64,000 nt of DNA. Origin: an uncultured Draconibacterium sp. GTDB taxonomy: Bacteria > Bacteroidota > Bacteroidia > Bacteroidales > Prolixibacteraceae. The notes below the pieces were generated by a model. It saw nothing but the letters and a program-made list of their open reading frames with translations. It was not told the DNA's origin and made no database searches. Where the stretch lies: positions 124,001-188,000 of the forward strand of contig NZ_OY775905.1 of the NCBI RefSeq assembly GCF_963675065.1, given 5' to 3'. A program made the position numbers and the translations under genes. Shown here piece after piece: positions 58,690 through 64,000 of the stretch. Numbering within the stretch: position 1 is the stretch's first letter; every line of letters begins with the position of its first letter.

Positions 58690-60927
58690 ATGAATATTCT
58701 AAAAAAGACAGTACTTCAACTTTTCGCTTTTCTATTTTGCGCATTTACTATCTCTGCACAAACTCCGGCTGATTGGGTAAATCCTTTTATCGGTACAACC
58801 AACTATGGAACCACCAATCCGGGAGCTGTGGTTCCACGCGGAATGGTATCGGTGGTGCCGTTTAATGTAAGTGGCAATTCGCCATTTAATAAGCATGATA
58901 AGGACAATGGCTGGTGGTCGACGCCCTACTCGTGGGACAATAAATATTTTACAGGCTACTCGCACGTCAACCTAAGTGGTGTTGGCTGCCCCGAGTTGGG
59001 TGTAATTCTGTTGATGCCAACAATGGGCGACGTTAACGGCGATCACCGCGAATACGGATCAGAAATGAGTAAGCAGGTGGCTCACCCGGGATATTATTCT
59101 ACCTACCTGAATAAATACGCTATCAATACTGAAGTTTCGGCCACGGAACGAACCGGTATCAGTCGCTTTACTTTTCCTGCCGGGAAATCGAATATTCTGA
59201 TAGATCTGGGCAACGGATTAACCAACGAAAGCGGTGGATCAATAAAATTAATAAACAACCAGGAGATTGAAGGCTGGCGAATGACCGGCACTTTCTGCTA
59301 CAACGACGGCACCGAACGCCCGGTATATTTTGTAGCGCGTTTTAGCAAACCTGCCGCAGAATTTGGCGTGTGGAAAAAAATGCCAAAAATGGGACCGGAA
59401 GCAGCGTGGTCGGGTACCAGCGATAAAATAAAATACTACAAAAATTTTAAGGCAGAAATGGCTGGCGACAGCATTGGAAGCTGGTTTACCTTTAACACCA
59501 AAGCCAACGATGAGATTTTGGTTGAAGTGGGTATTTCATACGTGAGTATCGATAATGCCCGAATGAATCTGAACTTCGAAACGAAGAATTTCGATTTTGA
59601 AGCTACCCGCAAGCAAGCGGAAGAAAAGTGGAACAAAGCCTTGTCGACCATTACTGTAAAGGGCGGAACCGATGATCAGAAAACGGTTTTCTACACCGGT
59701 TTGTATCACATTCAGATTCACCCGAATATTTTAAGCGATATAAACGGACAGTACCCGGCCATGGAGTCGTTCGAGATAAAAACGCATCCCAATGGCGAGC
59801 GCTACACCGTATTTTCACTTTGGGATACTTACCGTAATTTGCATCCGTTTATGAGCCTTGTATTTCCGCAACAACAATTGAATGTTGTACAATCGATGAT
59901 AGAAATGTACGACGAAAGTGGCTGGCTGCCACGCTGGGAACTCAACAGCACAGAAACTCACGTTATGGAGGGCGACCCGGCTCTACCGGTAATTGTAGAT
60001 ACCTGGTTTCGTGGCATCCGCGATTTTGATATTGAGAAGGCCTACAACGCCATGTACAAATCGGCAACTACACCCGGTCCTGAAAACAAAATCCGCCCGG
60101 ATATCGACCACTATATTTCGCATGGTTATGTGCCGCTAACAGAGAAGTTCGACAACTCGGTGTCGCATGCACTGGAATATTACATTGCCGACTGGAACCT
60201 GGCACAACTGGCAAAAGATTTGGGTAAAAACGACGATTACGAGCGTTTTTTGAAACAATCGCAAGGCTACAAAAACTACTACGATAAAGAGTTTGGAATT
60301 ATACGTCCGAAGTTGGAAGATGGAGAATTTATGCCGGATTTTAACCCGCGTCAGGGAGAAAATTTTGAACCAAGCCCGGGATTCCACGAAGGAAATGCCT
60401 ACCAATATACGTTTTGTGCCCACCACGATATGGATGGTATGATTGCGCTGAATGGTGGCAAAAAGAACTTTGTAAAAAAATTGCAGGCCATTTTCGATGA
60501 TGGACATTTTGATATGGCCAACGAACCCGATATTCATTACCCATGGCTTTTTAACTACGTAAAAGGCGAAGAATGGCGCACCCAAAAAGAACTCAACCGT
60601 TTATTGGCCACCTACTTTAAAAATGCATCTGACGGTTTGCCGGGCAACGACGATACCGGAACCATGTCGACCTGGATCGTTTATTCGATGATGGGGATTT
60701 ACCCTGTTTTGCCGGGCGATATGAATTATGCCATCGCCTCACCTGTTTTCGATGAAGTGAGAATTCAGCTGGATCAAAACTTCTATCCGGGATCAGAACT
60801 TATCATCAGAAAAAGCGGTTCGGGTGATAAAATAAGCAGCATTTCGCTAAACGGCAAAAAGCAAAAATCCTTCTTCATCAATCACGCTGATATGGTGAAA
60901 GGCGGGGTATTGGAGATTAAGCGGTAA
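58690..60927 (+). CDS. Glycoside hydrolase family 92 alpha-mannosidase
   Basis: A 745-residue secreted GH92 enzyme with a signal peptide (FTISAQ). The N-terminal domain starts with WVNPFIGTTNYGTTNPGAVV. The catalytic domain has FSLWDTYRNLHPF and WELNSTETHVMEGDPALPV, and the GLPGNDDTGTMSTW segment typical of the family. GH92 enzymes are calcium-dependent exo-alpha-mannosidases acting on N-glycans or yeast mannan. There is no SusC/SusD pair near, so this is not a full polysaccharide locus. Confidence 0.95.
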   Translation: MNILKKTVLQLFAFLFCAFTISAQTPADWVNPFIGTTNYGTTNPGAVVPRGMVSVVPFNVSGNSPFNKHDKDNGWWSTPYSWDNKYFTGYSHVNLSGVGCPELGVILLMPTMGDVNGDHREYGSEMSKQVAHPGYYSTYLNKYAINTEVSATERTGISRFTFPAGKSNILIDLGNGLTNESGGSIKLINNQEIEGWRMTGTFCYNDGTERPVYFVARFSKPAAEFGVWKKMPKMGPEAAWSGTSDKIKYYKNFKAEMAGDSIGSWFTFNTKANDEILVEVGISYVSIDNARMNLNFETKNFDFEATRKQAEEKWNKALSTITVKGGTDDQKTVFYTGLYHIQIHPNILSDINGQYPAMESFEIKTHPNGERYTVFSLWDTYRNLHPFMSLVFPQQQLNVVQSMIEMYDESGWLPRWELNSTETHVMEGDPALPVIVDTWFRGIRDFDIEKAYNAMYKSATTPGPENKIRPDIDHYISHGYVPLTEKFDNSVSHALEYYIADWNLAQLAKDLGKNDDYERFLKQSQGYKNYYDKEFGIIRPKLEDGEFMPDFNPRQGENFEPSPGFHEGNAYQYTFCAHHDMDGMIALNGGKKNFVKKLQAIFDDGHFDMANEPDIHYPWLFNYVKGEEWRTQKELNRLLATYFKNASDGLPGNDDTGTMSTWIVYSMMGIYPVLPGDMNYAIASPVFDEVRIQLDQNFYPGSELIIRKSGSGDKISSISLNGKKQKSFFINHADMVKGGVLEIKR

Positions 60928-60935
60928 CATACACT

Positions 60936-60952
60936 TGTCATTTCGAAGGAGC
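60936..60952 (+). repeat. Half copy of the TGTCATTTCGAA repeat
   Basis: TGTCATTTCGAAGGAG matches one arm of the hairpin repeat at 42130-42214. The pairing arm is absent. Confidence 0.6.
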
Positions 60953-61171
60953 CAATGTGGGAGAGATGACGGAAAAACTGGATTATTAACTTCTCAACAG
61001 ACCTTTTCTAAAAATCGTCTCGTTTATTAGCAAGAAGTAAGGAAGTTGTACATACTCTATCAGTAAAAATATTAATGTACAATCGGTTGGTTGGGATAGC
61101 AATACAAAGCTTTAATAAGCGCAAGCCCCGTTTCAATCTCAATCTATTCAAATCTGAATAATACAATTTTA
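60953..61171. other. Intergenic region between the GH92 and hybrid kinase genes
   Basis: About 220 bp without gene or terminator with a clear T tract. Only the half repeat at its left edge and the kinase promoter at its right edge are distinct. Confidence 0.4.
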
Positions 61172-61179
61172 TATGTTTG
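61172..61179 (+). promoter_or_regulatory. -7 promoter element of the membrane hybrid kinase gene
   Basis: TATGTTTG fits TAnnTTTG and lies about 100 bp before the preferred ATG. This also argues that upstream start codons near 61177 are not used. Confidence 0.55.
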
Positions 61180-61275
61180 GTATTGTGTACCACAATAATT
61201 CTATATAGCTTTATAATCTTAATAACAACCCTTTACCCATATAACAGCATGGTAGTGGGTAAGTATACAGAGACC

Positions 61276-63831
61276 ATGAATTATTTGCTAATCACCAAAA
61301 TAAAATCGTTTTACCGTTACCTGTTTATTCCCGTTTTGCTAACGCTATTCTCCATCGTTTTCTTTTTGGTATACCGCAATATTAAACTTAGCACAATTAA
61401 CGAATTCAATAACGAGCAACTGATTTTGGCTCAAACAGCCTCAATGGGAATTACCTCGTTTTTTGCTGATTCGGAAGCCGATTTAAAATTTCTTGCAAAG
61501 CTTGAAGATGTTATTAGGGTAACTGACAGTAGCAAAGAAATATTACAAGGTTATTATAATGAACACAGCTCTATTTTAGCAGCTATAACCCGAATCGACT
61601 CCTCGGGCAGCATATTGTCGACCTACCCGGAAAATCCATCGGTAATCGGTAATGATATCTCTTACCAGGATCATGTAAAACGGGTTATGAAAACACACCA
61701 ACCTGTTATCAGCGATGTATTTATGTCGGTGCAGGGCTATTTGAGCATTGCCTATCATGTTCCGGTGTTTAACGGATCTACTTTTATGGGCAGTCTTGCT
61801 ATTCTTATCCCAATGGATGAATTAGGAAGACAGTACCTGGGCAATATAAAAACGCCTGAAACAGGGCAAACCTGGCTGCTGAGCGAAAATGGAACCGAGA
61901 TTTATTGCTCGGTTGAAGAACACACCGGACGAACGTTTATAGATAACAACCAACACCAGGAACTTGCCAAACAACTAATGTCAAATATAACCCGCAACAG
62001 CAGCGGAGTTATTAGAAGTTATCATAGTGCAGATACCAGCTATGGAGAGGCCGTTATTGAAGAACAATATGTTACCTTTTACCGCACTCCGCTGGGAAAT
62101 ACCTACTGGACCATTCTTATTTCATCGCATGAAGCAGATATTTTTAATGCGCTAACCCGTTTCCGGAATCATTCTTTTATTGCCTTCTTTCTGTTACTGC
62201 TTGCCCTGGCGTTCTACATTTATTCGCTGGCAAAAGTCAGAAATGTTTTAAAAGTAGAAGCCAAAAGAAGGGAAGCTGAACAGACATTACAAAAAAACGA
62301 GGAGAAATTCCGTAGGTTATTTGAAGATCATTCGGCAATAAAATTATTGATCGATCCCGAAACATCTCGAATTGTTGATGCCAACAAATCGGCGACCCGG
62401 TTTTACGGATGGAGCAGAGAGGAACTTCAGAATATGACCATTAAGGAGATCAATACCCTTTCGGATGAAAATATCAAAAAAGAATTTGCAAATCTGAAGA
62501 AAAAAGGAAGTATTCGTTATGAATTCAGGCACCGGTTAAAAAATAACGAAATACGCGATGTTGAAGTTTTCAGCAGCAGAGTTGAGATCGACAATAATAT
62601 CGTATTCCACTCTGTTATACACGATATTACACAACGAAAAAAAGCGGCCCGGGCATTAATTGTTGCAAAAGAACAGGCCGAAGAAAGCAACCGCCTTAAA
62701 ACCGCATTTTTGCAGAATATGAGCCACGAGATACGCACCCCCATGAATGCTATTATTGGGTTTTCGTCATTACTGCCTCACTCATACAACAACAAAGAAC
62801 AGCTGATACAATACTCCGATATAATTAACCAAAGCTCGAACAACCTGTTGAGTATTATCGACGACATTCTTGAAATTGCCAAAATAGAATCGGGGCAACT
62901 ACCGCTTTTTAATGAAGCTTTTTGTTTAAATGAACTGTTTACCGAACTAACAATCTTTTTTAATGAATACCAACGCCAGATCAACAAACCGCACGTACAC
63001 TTCGATTTTAAAACCTGTTCGTGCCAACGCAATACCATTATTACCGACAAAGGCAAATTGAGACAAATACTGATTAACCTGATCAGTAATGCCTTTAAGT
63101 TTACCAACGAAGGAACAATTGAAGGCGGCTGCTCTGTGGTTGAAGAAAACAAAATTCAGTTTTATATACGCGATACAGGAATTGGTATTCCGGCCGATAA
63201 ACAACAGACTATTTTCGAACGATTTACCCAGCTGCACACCGATAAAAAGAAACAATACGGTGGCACCGGTTTGGGGCTTTCGATTGTTAAAGGCTTGTTA
63301 GATCTGCTCGGAGGAACGATCACGCTGGAGTCGGTACCTGAAGACCGCACAAAAGAACAAAGCGGAGGAACCACCTTTTATTTTAGCATTCCGTACCAAA
63401 AAGCAGAGGCAAAAGCGGCCAAAGAAAATACCACCGTTAACGGGAAAGAATATCGGTTTAACGAGGAAACCATTTTACTGGTTGAAGATAACCTGGCCAA
63501 CACGCGCCTGATAGAAAAAATGCTTGCCGATACCGGTCTCAAACTACTGTTCACCGAATACGGGGAAGAAGCTGTTGATATGGCCTGCGCAAAGTTGCCT
63601 ACGCTCGTACTTATGGACATTGGGCTACCCGATATAAGTGGCTATGAAGCTACCCGAAGGATAAAATCGGCGGCTCCAGGAATTAAAATAATTGCACAAA
63701 CGGCTTATGTTTCCGACGATGATAAAGTAAAAGCCTTTGAAGCCGGCTGCGACGATTTTGTGGGTAAACCACTTACCCGCGAACAATTGCTTGCCGTAAT
63801 TAACAAGCATTTGAGTTCGACCGGAAATTAG
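61276..63831 (+). CDS. Membrane hybrid histidine kinase (dCACHE-like sensor, PAS, receiver)
   Basis: A protein of about 851 residues from the ATG at 61276, chosen because the first membrane helix then starts near residue 15 and the promoter lies upstream. A periplasmic sensor of about 270 residues resembles dCACHE (YLSIAYHVPVFNGSTFMGSLA) and is closed by a second helix (FIAFFLLLLALAFYIYSL). A PAS domain, the kinase core with NMSHEIRTPMNAIIGF, and the ATPase with DTGIGIPADK and GGTGLGLSIV follow. The C-terminal receiver has LVLMDIGLPDISG. No partner regulator is encoded beside it. The ligand is unknown. Confidence 0.93.
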   Translation: MNYLLITKIKSFYRYLFIPVLLTLFSIVFFLVYRNIKLSTINEFNNEQLILAQTASMGITSFFADSEADLKFLAKLEDVIRVTDSSKEILQGYYNEHSSILAAITRIDSSGSILSTYPENPSVIGNDISYQDHVKRVMKTHQPVISDVFMSVQGYLSIAYHVPVFNGSTFMGSLAILIPMDELGRQYLGNIKTPETGQTWLLSENGTEIYCSVEEHTGRTFIDNNQHQELAKQLMSNITRNSSGVIRSYHSADTSYGEAVIEEQYVTFYRTPLGNTYWTILISSHEADIFNALTRFRNHSFIAFFLLLLALAFYIYSLAKVRNVLKVEAKRREAEQTLQKNEEKFRRLFEDHSAIKLLIDPETSRIVDANKSATRFYGWSREELQNMTIKEINTLSDENIKKEFANLKKKGSIRYEFRHRLKNNEIRDVEVFSSRVEIDNNIVFHSVIHDITQRKKAARALIVAKEQAEESNRLKTAFLQNMSHEIRTPMNAIIGFSSLLPHSYNNKEQLIQYSDIINQSSNNLLSIIDDILEIAKIESGQLPLFNEAFCLNELFTELTIFFNEYQRQINKPHVHFDFKTCSCQRNTIITDKGKLRQILINLISNAFKFTNEGTIEGGCSVVEENKIQFYIRDTGIGIPADKQQTIFERFTQLHTDKKKQYGGTGLGLSIVKGLLDLLGGTITLESVPEDRTKEQSGGTTFYFSIPYQKAEAKAAKENTTVNGKEYRFNEETILLVEDNLANTRLIEKMLADTGLKLLFTEYGEEAVDMACAKLPTLVLMDIGLPDISGYEATRRIKSAAPGIKIIAQTAYVSDDDKVKAFEAGCDDFVGKPLTREQLLAVINKHLSSTGN

Positions 63832-64000
63832 TGCATTGGGTAATTGTTCTTCACTTACACTATTGAGCACCATCTTTTGGTTGTTCTTAATCATTTCTGT
63901 TTTTTAAATCATCCTATCATTTGTCCAACTCCAATACTGTAACAAATCCTGTCTCTATTTATTTGGACTATTGATGAAATCGAAAATCCATAAACTCCAA
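63832..64000. other. Window end, no gene seen
   Basis: 169 bp, AT-rich, with no reading frame or hairpin that can be supported. Confidence 0.4.

Noticed and set aside
58690..60927. Polysaccharide utilisation locus around GH18/GH92
   Set aside because: No SusC/SusD pair, no sensor or anti-sigma gene adjacent that would define such a locus.

Overview
The window is chromosomal DNA of a Bacteroidota member. The evidence is the recurrent promoter -7 element TAnnTTTG, a complete Bat (moxR-batABCDE) operon, B12 uptake built around BtuB and a surface lipoprotein, a crtYcd/cruF type carotenoid operon, GH92/GH18 glycosidases and multi-PAS hybrid kinases. The gene content suits a marine Marinilabiliales/Prolixibacteraceae-type bacterium; that rank is inference. 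There are no rRNA or tRNA genes, and most of the window looks like stable chromosome.

Layout. 1-2845: end of a SPOR protein, clpS, nfeD-like and floA-like genes. 2900-4522: a gene-free stretch with five near-identical copies of a small RNA gene of about 83 nt, each with its own promoter and terminator. 4523-13754 (minus): btuB, a BtuG-like lipoprotein, a DUF4430 protein, then cobU, cobT, cobS, cobC, cobQ and cbiB behind a cobalamin riboswitch. 14451-17728: a small unknown gene and a second riboswitch-led unit, btuF-btuC-btuD (minus). 17842-18286: two gene fragments meeting head to head (pseudogenes). 18267-21663: truA, hsp20 and two unknown genes. 22075-30777: the moxR/Bat operon. 30974-38075: a nine-gene carotenoid operon. 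38384-44843: aconitase, an NADP-type and a probably NAD-type isocitrate dehydrogenase, and citrate synthase. 45541-48166: an AT-rich accessory island with an LspA-like gene, two tiny membrane-protein genes and a secreted ExbD-like gene separated by palindromes, resembling an integron cassette array. 48167-64000: two large hybrid histidine kinases around DUF502, DUF1080, nitroreductase, pirin, YceI, a Crp-like regulator, a GH18 lipoprotein and a GH92 alpha-mannosidase.

How the genes work together. Both B12 units sit behind cobalamin riboswitches, so capture (BtuG-like, BtuB), inner-membrane import (BtuFCD) and late-step assembly should all fall when B12 is plentiful. No corrin-ring genes are present, so the role seen here is salvage. 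The carotenoid genes predict a monocyclic hydroxylated carotenoid that is glycosylated and acylated. The TCA block holds all enzymes from citrate synthesis to 2-oxoglutarate, with two isocitrate dehydrogenases of apparently different cofactor preference. The least explained element is the five-copy small RNA array, with covarying terminators and strictly spaced promoter boxes.
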